Shown here: positions 33,527 to 41,996 of the stretch, piece after piece
How the letters are laid out: each line of letters begins with the position of its first letter
Position numbering within the stretch: position 1 is the first letter of the stretch
From: JBHIET01 sp046760785
Lineage (GTDB): Bacteria > Chloroflexota > Anaerolineae > B4-G1
DNA length: 55,262 nucleotides
Reading direction: 5' to 3'
Assembly: GCA_046760785.1 (NCBI GenBank)
Contig: JBHIET010000014.1
Coordinates: forward strand, 1-55,262
Made by a program: the position numbers and the translations under genes
The notes under the pieces: model-generated
The model's database searches: none
What the model saw: the letters and a program-made list of their open reading frames with translations, nothing else
Told to the model about the DNA's origin: nothing

Positions 33527-35206
33527 TCAGTAAGCACGCATCACGAGCGGGAGGTGGACTTTTCGCACAACCTCGTCGGCACCGACGTCGGGAGCGGTCA
33601 GGCGCGGATCGCCGTCCACATCGGTGAGCACGCCGACGTCAATTCCGGCGTCAACGGCAGGTGAGTCCCGTAGAATGTGATAGTCCTGAGATGCCGGCGC
33701 GACGAAAAGCGGCGCTTGCGTGATGACGCCTGTGCCGCTGATTGGGTCGCTGCCGTTGCCCCACAACATCGTATAGCTCACGTCCAGCGAGGCCCCCGCC
33801 GTTTTCGTGATGCCGACGTCGTGGCTGACGACGATGTTGTTGGCGAGAGTGGCTGCCAGCGGATCTAGGACAACCAGTCCGGTGCCCTGCCTCCCCGTGC
33901 CACCGCCGACGAGCGTGTTGTGGTAGACAAAGCCCATACCCGTGCCGGCCAGCTCGACGCCGGTGGTGATGCTGTCACCGACGACGTTATTGGTGAGCGT
34001 AAAAACGGGCGCGTCGCGAATGGCGATGCCAACCGGGTTGTTCAATCCCCAGTTCGCATCGAGACGCACCCAACTGCCTATCAGGTCGGCCTTGATGCCA
34101 TTGTCGGCGCAGCCGGTGACCGTGTTGCCTGCGACGATGACAGTCGCGCCCCGCGCGTCAATGCAGTCGTTGCCAGCGCTGTAGACGGTGTTACCGCGAA
34201 TCTCCACGTCGGTGCACGTAGCGGCGGTGCGGATGCCATCCCCGCCTACATCGGAGACAGTGTTGTTCTCGATAGTGGGAGCGCCTTTACGAGCACAGAT
34301 GCCCCGGTCGTCAACGTCAGTGACCAGGTTGCCTCTCACCAACTGGTCGCCATCAATCTGGATGCCGTGGTAGTCCTCGCCTGGATTCTCTGCCACAGCG
34401 CGGACCACGTTGCTGATGATGGAGGCTGAGGCAGCAGCCTCGATACGGATGCCGTCCGAGATGACGTCGTGAATGTAATTATCGAACAGCCACAGGTTGC
34501 CGTTTTCTACCTGGACACCCTCCTGCCCGCAGTCCTTGATAGTGCTACCGGTGAAGGTGACCGTGCCCCCCTGCTCAATGAGCAGCCCTTCCCTGTTGGT
34601 GTGCGCGATGTGCACGTCCGCCACCTGCACGATGCCGTCGTCCACCTCGATGCCCTGCTGCGCGGTCAGAATCTGGGTGGTAGAGATAACGACAGTTCCG
34701 CCGTCAATCTCGAAGCCCTGCTTGTTCACATCGAGGATGGCGCACCGCTCGACCGTCACGTTCCCGGTCCAGATGTGAATGCCATCCTGCCCATGGCGCA
34801 GAGCAAAGCCCTCTACTGTGACTTCGGCCTGCGGCGCATATCTGACGCGCACGTTGTGGTCACCACCGCCGTCGAGGATGGTCGGGGAGCTGGCGGGGTC
34901 TTGCACGGTGAACGAGTTATCCCACCCACCCCGCAACTTGACGCTGTGATTGATTTCCAGATTCTCGGTGTAGATGCCGGTGGCGACCCAGACCTCGTCG
35001 CCGGGCGAGGTGGCCAGGTTGATGGCCTGCTGAACGCCGCCGCACGCTGTACCAGCAGACAGACAGTTACCGATGGCCCCCTGTCGCACGTAGTAGATAC
35101 CTGGATCAGCGCGGGCAAGAGGGACGGCGCGCATCAGAAGCAACAACAGAACGGCCACCAGTCCAAAGCCCAGAGCCACTGCAGACAAAACATATCGGGC
35201 TTTCAT
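33527..35206 (-). CDS. Secreted right-handed beta-helix repeat protein
   Basis: 559 residues from the ATG at 35206, preceded by AAAGGAG; the frame opens earlier but without ribosome site. Signal peptide/membrane segment at about 7-30 (VLSAVALGFGLVAVLLLLLM). The body from about 45 to 545 is a parallel beta-helix: repeated turns such as NLWLFDNYIHDVISDGIRIE, ASIISNVVRAV, TIENNTVSDVGGDGIRT, VEIRGNTVYSAGNDCI, with G-I-x-V/I spacing. Such domains often bind or cut polysaccharides (pectate-lyase or alginate-epimerase-like folds), but I see no catalytic set. It ends with KVHLPLVMRAY. It is 31 bp downstream of the DUF4956 gene. Probably a surface or matrix protein. Confidence 0.85.
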   Translation of the reverse strand: MKARYVLSAVALGFGLVAVLLLLLMRAVPLARADPGIYYVRQGAIGNCLSAGTACGGVQQAINLATSPGDEVWVATGIYTENLEINHSVKLRGGWDNSFTVQDPASSPTILDGGGDHNVRVRYAPQAEVTVEGFALRHGQDGIHIWTGNVTVERCAILDVNKQGFEIDGGTVVISTTQILTAQQGIEVDDGIVQVADVHIAHTNREGLLIEQGGTVTFTGSTIKDCGQEGVQVENGNLWLFDNYIHDVISDGIRIEAAASASIISNVVRAVAENPGEDYHGIQIDGDQLVRGNLVTDVDDRGICARKGAPTIENNTVSDVGGDGIRTAATCTDVEIRGNTVYSAGNDCIDARGATVIVAGNTVTGCADNGIKADLIGSWVRLDANWGLNNPVGIAIRDAPVFTLTNNVVGDSITTGVELAGTGMGFVYHNTLVGGGTGRQGTGLVVLDPLAATLANNIVVSHDVGITKTAGASLDVSYTMLWGNGSDPISGTGVITQAPLFVAPASQDYHILRDSPAVDAGIDVGVLTDVDGDPRLTAPDVGADEVVRKVHLPLVMRAY

Positions 35207-35237
35207 CTTGTACCACTCCTTTCCTGGTCGCACAGCG

Positions 35238-35918
35238 CTAGAATTGCTCCTCGTCAAACAAGAGATTCACGTGATTGACGCCCTGTATCCGCCCAAGCTC
35301 ACGCACGAATCCCTCGCTTTCGCCCTTGTCTTTGAGGTTGACATAGAAAGAAAGCCCAAGCGAACCTCCACTCCCGTCTCCACTCCCGAACGACTTCAAG
35401 TTGATGAGCTCATGCCGTTTGCAGTACTTCTCCAAGACTGGCAGGTATGGGGCTTCTCCCTCTCCAACTGACGTACAAGAGAACTGAAGTATGAACTCCT
35501 GTCTCCTCGGAGAGGCGTAATTCGTTCGTGAGAGAATGAATATGACCGTACCGATGAATATCGTTCCTGTGATTGCAGTCAGGTGCAAGCCCACTCCCGC
35601 GGCCATGCCCACTGCCAGGGCAAAGAAGATGAAAACAATGTCCTGTGTATCCTTAATCGCCGTGCGGAATCGAATGATGGACAGCGCACCAACGAGCCCA
35701 AAAGCGCGAGCAATGTTATTTCCAATCACCATGATGACAACAGTTGTGATCATGGAGAGCGACACGATAGAATGGACAAACGTAGTCGAATAGCTTGGCC
35801 CTTTGTAAGTCCAACGGTACAGAAGCGAAATAAGAAAACCGCAAAGCAATGCTATCGTCATGTTTCCGACGACCTGACCCACACCAAGGGAAAGAAAATC
35901 TTGAAATATGCTCATCAT
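35238..35918 (-). CDS. DUF4956 membrane protein
   Basis: 226 residues from the ATG at 35918 (AAGGA six bases upstream). Four hydrophobic segments at about 18-36, 46-65, 85-110 and 112-133. The family hallmark RAFGLVGALSIIRFRTAIKD, then TQDIVFIFFALAVGMAAG, spans about 70-105. A soluble C-terminal part (about 135-226) has an ACT/ferredoxin-like pattern of strands (EFILQFSC, LSFYVNLKD, VNHVNLLFDEE). DUF4956 proteins lie beside VTC-domain polyphosphate polymerases and CotH proteins in many bacteria as I recall, so a membrane scaffold or conduit role with the VTC protein is likely. It sits 9 bp after the VTC gene. Confidence 0.9.
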   Translation of the reverse strand: MMSIFQDFLSLGVGQVVGNMTIALLCGFLISLLYRWTYKGPSYSTTFVHSIVSLSMITTVVIMVIGNNIARAFGLVGALSIIRFRTAIKDTQDIVFIFFALAVGMAAGVGLHLTAITGTIFIGTVIFILSRTNYASPRRQEFILQFSCTSVGEGEAPYLPVLEKYCKRHELINLKSFGSGDGSGGSLGLSFYVNLKDKGESEGFVRELGRIQGVNHVNLLFDEEQF

Positions 35919-35927
35919 CAACCATCC

Positions 35928-36869
35928 TTAATCTCGAAGAGGCAATGTGAATTCGTGGCGCAGGTGTTCGAGAGTAACCTTCCTTTCGTCACTCATCCCC
36001 CTATCTGGGCCCATATCCGGGTATGGTATGATTGGCAGACTCAGAGGTGGAAGCACAAACCCGGTCATCTGCGCTGGGGCTCGCTGTACCTCACGAGTCC
36101 ACGTAGAGCCATCCTGGAAGTCGTGAGAAAAGGCGAGCATCGAATGCTGGGACAATCTCTGCGGCATATTATGCGTATCCAAACAGATCACGTATTTTGA
36201 AAGAGCACTCCGCTTTAGGCCCAATGTTCCGATGATAGACCCCAACCACGACGGAAGTCCGCCGCCACACTTGACTTCGAGGACAGAGTACTTGGGGATA
36301 GAATGTAGTATTCTGTCTTCGCTGAACAGAGCGTCTATTGAGGGGTAGATTGAGCTGCGTATGTTCTTGTCTAGAGTTACGCGCAGGGAACGATTGAGCT
36401 TGCTGTGGTACGCCTCGCGTTCGTAAGCAATCAGAACAGTCGGGCGCAAAGAAGCAACGTAAATGTGGAACAGAAACCGCCTGGTATCTTCCAACGCGTT
36501 GGGGAAATATTTGCTTGCCAGGATATATCGCTCGACATCACCCGAGATGAGCACATCTCCGATATGCTCGTATGAGACTGGTGCTCTGTTCTTAGCTATC
36601 GCCATTCCGTATTTCCGCTTGATCTCGAGAAAAACGACACTCCTATGTTCATTGTATCCTCGGATGCGTATCTTCTTTCGCATCTCCAACCCGGCTGTTT
36701 TTCCGTGATAAAAGCCAAGGGTAGAAGTATCGAAGTAGATACTGCGCACAGTATATCCCTGGGGTCCACTTTGCTCCGCATATCTATCTACATCAACAAA
36801 CGGCGTAATCATAGCGCGAAGCTTTGGAAGGAGTTCATTCGGCACGGGGTATTTATATTCCAGACGCAT
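35928..36869 (-). CDS. VTC-domain polyphosphate polymerase
   Basis: 313 residues, a single VTC domain of the CYTH/triphosphate-tunnel type that polymerises inorganic polyphosphate from ATP in yeast Vtc4. Tunnel residues visible: RLEYKYPV near 2-9 (E-x-K-Y), VRSIYFDT near 41-48, KIRIRGYN near 66-73 (R-x-R), VVFLEIKRK near 79-87 (E-x-K), a YEREAY near 150, and YSVLEVKCG near 196-204. All expected charged positions look intact, so it should be active. The C-terminal tail (about 265-313) is not recognised. It is the first gene of the minus-strand surface run, next to the DUF4956 gene; the promoter is likely in the gap upstream. Confidence 0.92.
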   Translation of the reverse strand: MRLEYKYPVPNELLPKLRAMITPFVDVDRYAEQSGPQGYTVRSIYFDTSTLGFYHGKTAGLEMRKKIRIRGYNEHRSVVFLEIKRKYGMAIAKNRAPVSYEHIGDVLISGDVERYILASKYFPNALEDTRRFLFHIYVASLRPTVLIAYEREAYHSKLNRSLRVTLDKNIRSSIYPSIDALFSEDRILHSIPKYSVLEVKCGGGLPSWLGSIIGTLGLKRSALSKYVICLDTHNMPQRLSQHSMLAFSHDFQDGSTWTREVQRAPAQMTGFVLPPLSLPIIPYPDMGPDRGMSDERKVTLEHLRHEFTLPLRD

Positions 36870-37214
36870 TGCGACACTCCACCCACGGCGTGGTACACGC
36901 TCCTCCGCTCGCTCGGACAGGCCCTCAAGCCCCCCAGAGGATCACCTTCGGAGGCCCAATGGCGACCCTCAATCAGAACTTCAGCATGCGTCACCAGCAC
37001 AGACTGGAAACTGTACATTTCCATTATAGCCTACCAGCCTGGCGTTAGTATTAAGCTTCGGTTACAGTTCTGTTGCAGCTCCCCCACTTCCCCTGGCCGT
37101 GTCCATTGGGGGGCGGCTGCCACGATAGGGTATGATCTTGGAACAGCTAGAGCCGATAGATTGACATCTCTCACCAACGTGAGATAATACCTCCACTGCC
37201 AGGGAGAAAACATC
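36870..37214. other. Divergent intergenic region between the VTC and mgtE genes
   Basis: No gene is seen in these 345 bp. On the minus strand GGCTATAATGG (37023-37028 for the -10) could start the surface cluster about 145 bases before the VTC ATG, though a -35 is poor. On the plus strand the mgtE promoter is at 37161-37188. A G-rich stretch (near 37118-37125) adds no obvious structure. I see no magnesium riboswitch: the mgtE leader would be only about 20 bases. Confidence 0.5.
37161..37188 (+). promoter_or_regulatory. Sigma-70 promoter of the mgtE-rnd-nuclease-ppa run
   Basis: A perfect TTGACA at 37161-37166, a 16-base spacer, and GATAAT at 37183-37188. The start site would be near 37195, about 20 bases before the mgtE ATG. 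The ribosome site GGGAG is at 37202-37206. Confidence 0.8.
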
Positions 37215-38564
37215 ATGGAGTATGTAGATGTAGACGCCATCCTCGAGCAGGTGCGGGAGGCACTGGCCGAGGAGGACTGGGACCAGGCTGCGGCGCTGGT
37301 AGAGGCGCTCCGGCCGCCCGACCAGGCTGAGCTCTTCGGCGAACTGCCCTCTACCGACCAGGACCAACTTCTGCCGCGCCTCGACCTGGAGGACTCCGCC
37401 GACATCCTGGAGGAACTGGAGGAGGAAGAGGCGGCGGAGATTGCCGCACGCCTGAAGACAGAGCAACTGGCCCGCATCCTGGACGAGATGGAGCCAGACG
37501 AGGCGGCCGACCTCCTGGGCGATATCCCACCGGAGCATGCGTCTGAGGCTCTGGCCGCGATGGAGGAACCCGAAGAGGTGCGGCCACTGCTTGTCCACGC
37601 CGACGAGAGTGCTGGCGGCCTGATGACCTCCGTTAAACTCATGCTCCACAGGGAAATGACGGCTGAGGGGGCCATCGCCTATCTGCGAGCGGTCGCGCCG
37701 GAGACGGAGGACGTCTACTACCTCTTTGTCGTGGACGAGGAGGTTCGGCTCGTGGGCGTCGTCTCCCTGCGGCAATTGGTCATCGTCCCTCCCTGGACCC
37801 GCGTCGAGGAGATTATGGACCCCGACGTCATCCACGTGCGGGCCGACGCCGACCAGGAGGAGGCGGCCCGCCTCATGGCTCGCTACGACCTGCTGGCCCT
37901 GCCTGTCGTGGACGAGAGAGGGCACCTGCTGGGCCTCATCACCCACGACGATCTGGTGGAGGTGCTTGAGGACGAGGCGACGGAGGACATCTACCGCTTG
38001 GGTGGTGTGCCGGAGGAGCACCCTCCCGACGTGCCAATCCCCGCCGCCCTGCGGACCCGCCTGCCCTGGTTGGTGCTCAACCTGGGCACGGCGCTGGCCT
38101 CCGCCACCGTCCTGAGCTTCTTTGAAAGCACCATCGCCCGCGTGGCCATCCTGGCTGCCTTCTTCCCCATCGTCGCTGGCGTCAGCGGCAGCGCCGGCAC
38201 TCAGACGCTCACCGTCACCGTGCGCAGGCTGGCCCTGGGTGAACTCAGCCCCCGCGACGGGCTCCGCGCCCTGGCCCGGGAGATGCTCATCGGCCTGGCT
38301 AACGGCATCGCCGTGGGCGGCCTGATCGCCCTCATCGCACTGATGTGGAAGGGGACACCTATGCTAGGAATCGTCGTGGGGTTGGCCACTCTACTGAACA
38401 TGATCGGCGCAGGCATCGCTGGGGCCCTGGTCCCTGTGGTGACGCAGGTTCTGCGGATCGACCCAGCTCTGGCCTCGCCTGTCCTGGTCACCACCATCAC
38501 CGATGCCTGCGGTTACTTCATCTATCTGGGCCTAGCCACACTGGTTTTGACGAGGTTGATATGA
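37215..38564 (+). CDS. mgtE: Magnesium transporter MgtE
   Basis: 449 residues, the usual MgtE size. Layout: an acidic N-domain (about 1-130; leucine- and glutamate-rich, e.g. DSADILEELEEEEAAEIA), two CBS domains (about 135-255; VDEEVRLVGVVSLRQL, MDPDVIHVRADADQEEA, LPVVDERGHLLGLI), then five membrane helices from about 278 to 449. The pore segments include FPIVAGVSGSAGTQTLTVTVRRLALGE, whose GSAGTQ region is highly conserved. Magnesium bound at the acidic and CBS regions gates the dimeric channel, so activity is feedback-controlled by cytosolic Mg. The stop overlaps the RNase D ATG by three bases in an ATGA arrangement. Confidence 0.95.
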   Translation: MEYVDVDAILEQVREALAEEDWDQAAALVEALRPPDQAELFGELPSTDQDQLLPRLDLEDSADILEELEEEEAAEIAARLKTEQLARILDEMEPDEAADLLGDIPPEHASEALAAMEEPEEVRPLLVHADESAGGLMTSVKLMLHREMTAEGAIAYLRAVAPETEDVYYLFVVDEEVRLVGVVSLRQLVIVPPWTRVEEIMDPDVIHVRADADQEEAARLMARYDLLALPVVDERGHLLGLITHDDLVEVLEDEATEDIYRLGGVPEEHPPDVPIPAALRTRLPWLVLNLGTALASATVLSFFESTIARVAILAAFFPIVAGVSGSAGTQTLTVTVRRLALGELSPRDGLRALAREMLIGLANGIAVGGLIALIALMWKGTPMLGIVVGLATLLNMIGAGIAGALVPVVTQVLRIDPALASPVLVTTITDACGYFIYLGLATLVLTRLI

Positions 38565-39727
38565 GCCATTGCCCGCCTGCCCATCTGGTCGCCGCAGCGA
38601 CATCCCCATCGCCGCCTGTCGTCGCCACCTCCCCTCCGCAACTGGCGGCGCTGCTGGAGGCCCTCTCCGACCAGCCCGCCGTCGCCGTGGACACCGAGTC
38701 CAACTCCCTCTACGCCTACCGGGAACGGGTGTGCCTGATCCAGTTCTCCATCCCCGGCGCCGATTACGTCGTGGACGCGCTGGCTGGCCTGGACCTCTCA
38801 CCGCTGGCACGTATCTTCGCCGATCCCGAAATACAGAAGGTCTTCCACGCCGCTGAATACGACGTGATGTGCCTTAAGCGGGACTTCGGCTTCCGCTTCG
38901 CCAATCTGTTCGATACGATGTGGGCGGCGCGCATCCTGGGCTGGCCCCGCGTGGGGCTGGGCGACGTGTTGAAGGAGCACTTCGGCGTGCGCACCAACAA
39001 GCGCTACCAACGCTACAACTGGGGCAAGCGTCCTCTGGAGCCGGAGGCACTGACCTACGCTTGCCTTGACACGCATTACCTCTTGCCCCTGCGCCGACTC
39101 CAGGCCGATGCGCTGATGCAGCAAGACCGTTGGGAGGAAGCACAAGAGATCTTCGCCCAAATTACCGCCTCCGAGCCTATGACCCACACCTTCGACCCGG
39201 AGGACTTCAGGCGCATCAAGGGGGCCCACGACCTGACCAGGCGCGAGCAGGCCGTGTTGCGCGAACTCACCATCTGGCGCGACCGAGAGGCCCGTCGCCA
39301 GGACCGCCCGCCCTTCAAGGTGCTCAACGACCACACGCTAATCGCGTTGGCCCAGGCCCGCCCTCGTGCACCGGAGGAATTGCCTAGCATAGACGGCCTG
39401 AAGCCGTACCACGCGCGTCGGTACGGAGGCCGCATTCTGCGAGCGATTGAGCGAGGGATACGAGCCCGGCCGCCCCACCCCCCTCCACCGCCCCCGCGCC
39501 ACTCAGAGGCAGAAGTGGCACGTTTCCAGGCACTGCGCGCCTGGCGCAAACAGATAGCGGCCAGGCGTGGGGTGGACACTGACGTCGTCGTCGGCAACGG
39601 TGTCCTGTGGGCGCTGGCCGAGCAGAACCCCACCACGCTTGATGATCTGGAGAACATCGAGGGGCTGGGGCCGTGGAAGCGGAAGACGTATGGCGAGGCG
39701 ATCCTGAAGATATTGGTGGATTCGTAG
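38561..39727 (+). CDS. rnd: Ribonuclease D
   Basis: 388 residues from the ATG at 38561 (GAGG five bases before); the longer frame from 38345 lies within mgtE. RNase D is a 3'-5' exoribonuclease of the DEDDy class, trimming tRNA and other small RNAs. Motifs: AVDTESNSLYAY near 42-53 (D and E), VFHAAEYDVMCLKRDF near 95-110 (D), and YACLDTHYLLPLR near 167-179 (the Y and D of ExoIII). Two HRDC domains follow at about 225-300 (LTRREQAVLRELTIWRDREA) and 312-385 (FQALRAWRKQIAARRG), the RNA-binding arrangement of E. coli RNase D, joined by a proline-rich linker near 305-312. Co-transcribed with mgtE and the nuclease two bases downstream. Confidence 0.94.
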   Translation: MSHCPPAHLVAAATSPSPPVVATSPPQLAALLEALSDQPAVAVDTESNSLYAYRERVCLIQFSIPGADYVVDALAGLDLSPLARIFADPEIQKVFHAAEYDVMCLKRDFGFRFANLFDTMWAARILGWPRVGLGDVLKEHFGVRTNKRYQRYNWGKRPLEPEALTYACLDTHYLLPLRRLQADALMQQDRWEEAQEIFAQITASEPMTHTFDPEDFRRIKGAHDLTRREQAVLRELTIWRDREARRQDRPPFKVLNDHTLIALAQARPRAPEELPSIDGLKPYHARRYGGRILRAIERGIRARPPHPPPPPPRHSEAEVARFQALRAWRKQIAARRGVDTDVVVGNGVLWALAEQNPTTLDDLENIEGLGPWKRKTYGEAILKILVDS

Positions 39728-39729
39728 AT

Positions 39730-41127
39730 ATGGAGATTCATTTTCTCGGCGCAGCGCAGACCGTCACCGGCTCCCAGCATCTCATCTCGGTCAACGGGAG
39801 CCGTATCCTGCTGGAGTGCGGGCTGTTCCAGGGGAAGCGGAGGGAGAGTTTTGAGCGCAACCGCAACCTCCCCTTCGACAGTGCGAGCGTGGACGTGCTC
39901 ATCCTCTCCCACGCCCACATTGACCACTCGGGCAACATCCCCAACCTGGTGCGCAACGGTTTCCGGGGCTCCATCTACTGCACCTTTGCCACCCGCGACC
40001 TGTGCTCGGCGATGCTGCAGGACTCGGCCTACATCCAGGAGCACGACGTCGCCTACGTCAATAGGAAGCGCGCCCGCCGGGGGCTGCCGCCGGTCGAGCC
40101 GATCTACACCCACGCCGACGCCATCGCCAGCCTGGAGCACTTCGTCAGCGTGGGTTACAACCGGCCAGTGCCAGTCGCGCCGGGAGTGCAGTGCACCTTC
40201 CTCGACGCGGGGCACATCCTGGGCTCGGCCATCGTTCTGCTGGAGATCGAAGAGAGCCAGCGGCACACGCGATTGCTCTTCAGTGGCGACCTGGGACGGC
40301 ACAATATGCCGATCCTGCGCGACCCGACCCCTGCGCTGCCGGCCGACCTGCTCATCATCGAATCCACCTACGGCGACCGGATACACCCACCCCACGAGGA
40401 AGCCGAGCAGCGGCTGCTCCGTCTGATCGGTGAGACGTGCGCCCGCGGTGGGAAAGTCGCGATCCCTGCCTTCGCCGTGGGCCGCACGCAGGAGATCGTC
40501 TACAGCCTGCACCGGCTGGCGAGCGCCCACAAACTGCCCGACGTGCCCCTCTTTGTGGATAGCCCCCTGGCGGTGAACGCAACCGAGGTCTTCCGGCTCC
40601 ATCCTGAGTGCTACGACGAGGAACTGCGCACGTTCATCGCTCAGGATCGCCATCCCGACCCCTTCGGCTTTAACCGGCTGCGATACATCCGCAACGTGGA
40701 GGACTCCAAAGCGCTTAACGATCTGGAGGGGCCGGCGGTCATCATCAGTGCCTCGGGGATGTGCGAAGCGGGGCGGATTCAACACCATCTCAAACACACC
40801 ATCGGCGACCCGCGCAACGCGGTGCTGATCGTCAGTTGGCAGGCCCCCCACACCCTGGGTCGGCGGCTGGTCGAGCGACAGCCAGTGGTAAAAATCTTCG
40901 GTGAGGAGTTCCCCCTGCGAGCTCGCGTAGAGACGATCAACGGCTACAGTGCCCACGCCGACAGGGAGGGGCTGCTGGGCTGGGCGAAACCCATCACCCG
41001 GAATCTGCAGCACGCCTTCGTCGTACACGGCGACCCGGAGCCGGCGTCGGCGCTGGCCGACGGACTGAGGCGGCTGGGCGTGGGCGACGTGGCGCTGCCG
41101 GAGCGGGGGGACGCGTTTCAAATCTAG
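39730..41127 (+). CDS. MBL-fold / beta-CASP RNA-processing nuclease
   Basis: 465 residues from the ATG at 39730, two bases after the RNase D stop. Metallo-beta-lactamase signature SHAHIDHSGNIP near 60-71 (HxHxDH), later DAGHILGSA near 160, SGDLGRH near 182, then the beta-CASP part with IESTYGDR (motif A-like) near 210, PAFAVGRTQEIVYSL near 245, IISASGMCEAGRI near 340 and VHGDPEPA near 435. This is the CPSF73/YSH1-like bacterial class, Zn-dependent endo- or 5'-3' exonucleases acting on RNA. It is distinct from RNase J in length (about 465 versus 550) and lacks its C-terminal domain. Pairing with RNase D suggests a shared RNA maturation role. Confidence 0.93.
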   Translation: MEIHFLGAAQTVTGSQHLISVNGSRILLECGLFQGKRRESFERNRNLPFDSASVDVLILSHAHIDHSGNIPNLVRNGFRGSIYCTFATRDLCSAMLQDSAYIQEHDVAYVNRKRARRGLPPVEPIYTHADAIASLEHFVSVGYNRPVPVAPGVQCTFLDAGHILGSAIVLLEIEESQRHTRLLFSGDLGRHNMPILRDPTPALPADLLIIESTYGDRIHPPHEEAEQRLLRLIGETCARGGKVAIPAFAVGRTQEIVYSLHRLASAHKLPDVPLFVDSPLAVNATEVFRLHPECYDEELRTFIAQDRHPDPFGFNRLRYIRNVEDSKALNDLEGPAVIISASGMCEAGRIQHHLKHTIGDPRNAVLIVSWQAPHTLGRRLVERQPVVKIFGEEFPLRARVETINGYSAHADREGLLGWAKPITRNLQHAFVVHGDPEPASALADGLRRLGVGDVALPERGDAFQI

Positions 41128-41165
41128 GCTGAAGGCCCATACGCAATCAAGGCAAGGAGTGAGCG

Positions 41166-41702
41166 ATGAACCTGTGGCATGAGCTACCACCAGGGCCTGA
41201 CTGGCCCAGAGTCATCTACGTCGTCGTGGAGATTCCCAAGAAGTCGCGCAATAAGTACGAATACGACGAGCAAAACGGCTTCGTCAAATTGGATCGGGTG
41301 CTATTCTCCTCACTGCACTACCCTGGCGACTACGGTTTCATTCCCCAGACGCTGCACGCCGATGGCGACCCACTCGATGTCCTGGTGATGATCAACGAAC
41401 CGACCTTCGCTTGCTGCGTCATCGAAGCGCGACCGTTGGGGGTCTTCCACCTGATAGATAAGGGAAAACTCGACGACAAGATTCTCGCCGTGCCCCACAC
41501 CGACCCGCTTTTCAACGAGTATCACACGCTGGAGGACGTGCCGCCACACTTCCTGGAAGAGATGGAGCACTTTTTCAGCGTCTACAAGGACCTGGAGAGC
41601 GCCGAGGTCGTGGGCAGAGGATGGGAGGGACCCAAGCAAGCCTATGAGGAAATCGAGCGCGCCGTAGAGCGGTATCGGGAGCATATGCGCGACCCGAAGT
41701 AA
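41166..41702 (+). CDS. ppa: Inorganic pyrophosphatase (family I)
   Basis: 178 residues, as usual for soluble bacterial family I enzymes, which hydrolyse PPi to phosphate in the cytoplasm. The core is intact: VVVEIPKKSRNKYEYDE near 19-35 (K and E), HYPGDYGFIPQTL near 50-62 (Y), DGDPLDVLVMI near 64-74 (metal aspartates), and GKLDDKILAVP near 100-110 (D, D and K). The ATG is preceded by AAGGAG at 41155-41160. It ends the four-gene plus-strand run beginning at mgtE; magnesium supply and pyrophosphate removal are chemically related, but this may be coincidence. Confidence 0.96.
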   Translation: MNLWHELPPGPDWPRVIYVVVEIPKKSRNKYEYDEQNGFVKLDRVLFSSLHYPGDYGFIPQTLHADGDPLDVLVMINEPTFACCVIEARPLGVFHLIDKGKLDDKILAVPHTDPLFNEYHTLEDVPPHFLEEMEHFFSVYKDLESAEVVGRGWEGPKQAYEEIERAVERYREHMRDPK

Positions 41703-41786
41703 GAGGCCAATGCCAATCCTCCACTGTCCCACCCTGCCCTTTCACCTGGTGCCAGATTGGTCTCTATGACGATCTGTAGCGCCAGG

Positions 41787-41933
41787 GGTGAAAGGTATCT
41801 TCTCAAAATGTAGGGGCGAACCCTTGCGGTCGCTCTGGTGGGCAGGCTTCGTCCCGAGGCCTAGCCCGAGGGGCTCAGCCTGAAGGGCGCAAGACCTGCC
41901 CCTACCCCAGATTATTGAGAAGATGCGGTGAAA
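41787..41933. repeat. MITE-like repeat with short inverted ends
   Basis: ATCTTCTCAA (41798-41807) and TTGAGAAGAT (41914-41923) are exact inverted copies, followed inward by GTAGGGGC (41810-41817) and GCCCCTAC (41898-41905). GGTGAAA flanks both sides (41787-41793 and 41927-41933) and is a candidate target duplication, offset by two or three bases from the inverted ends. The inside is GC-rich without an open frame and shares its right part, GCAAGACCTGCCCCTACCCC, with the repeat at 3054-3098. Confidence 0.6.
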
Positions 41934-41996
41934 CTCCACCGTAACAGAGTTGTAACCCATGCAATGCTGGAAATGCCCTAAATTGGTGTTGTGGTG

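Noticed and set aside
37189..37214. Possible magnesium-sensing riboswitch before mgtE
   Set aside because: The promoter leaves only about 20 bases of leader, too short for an M-box.
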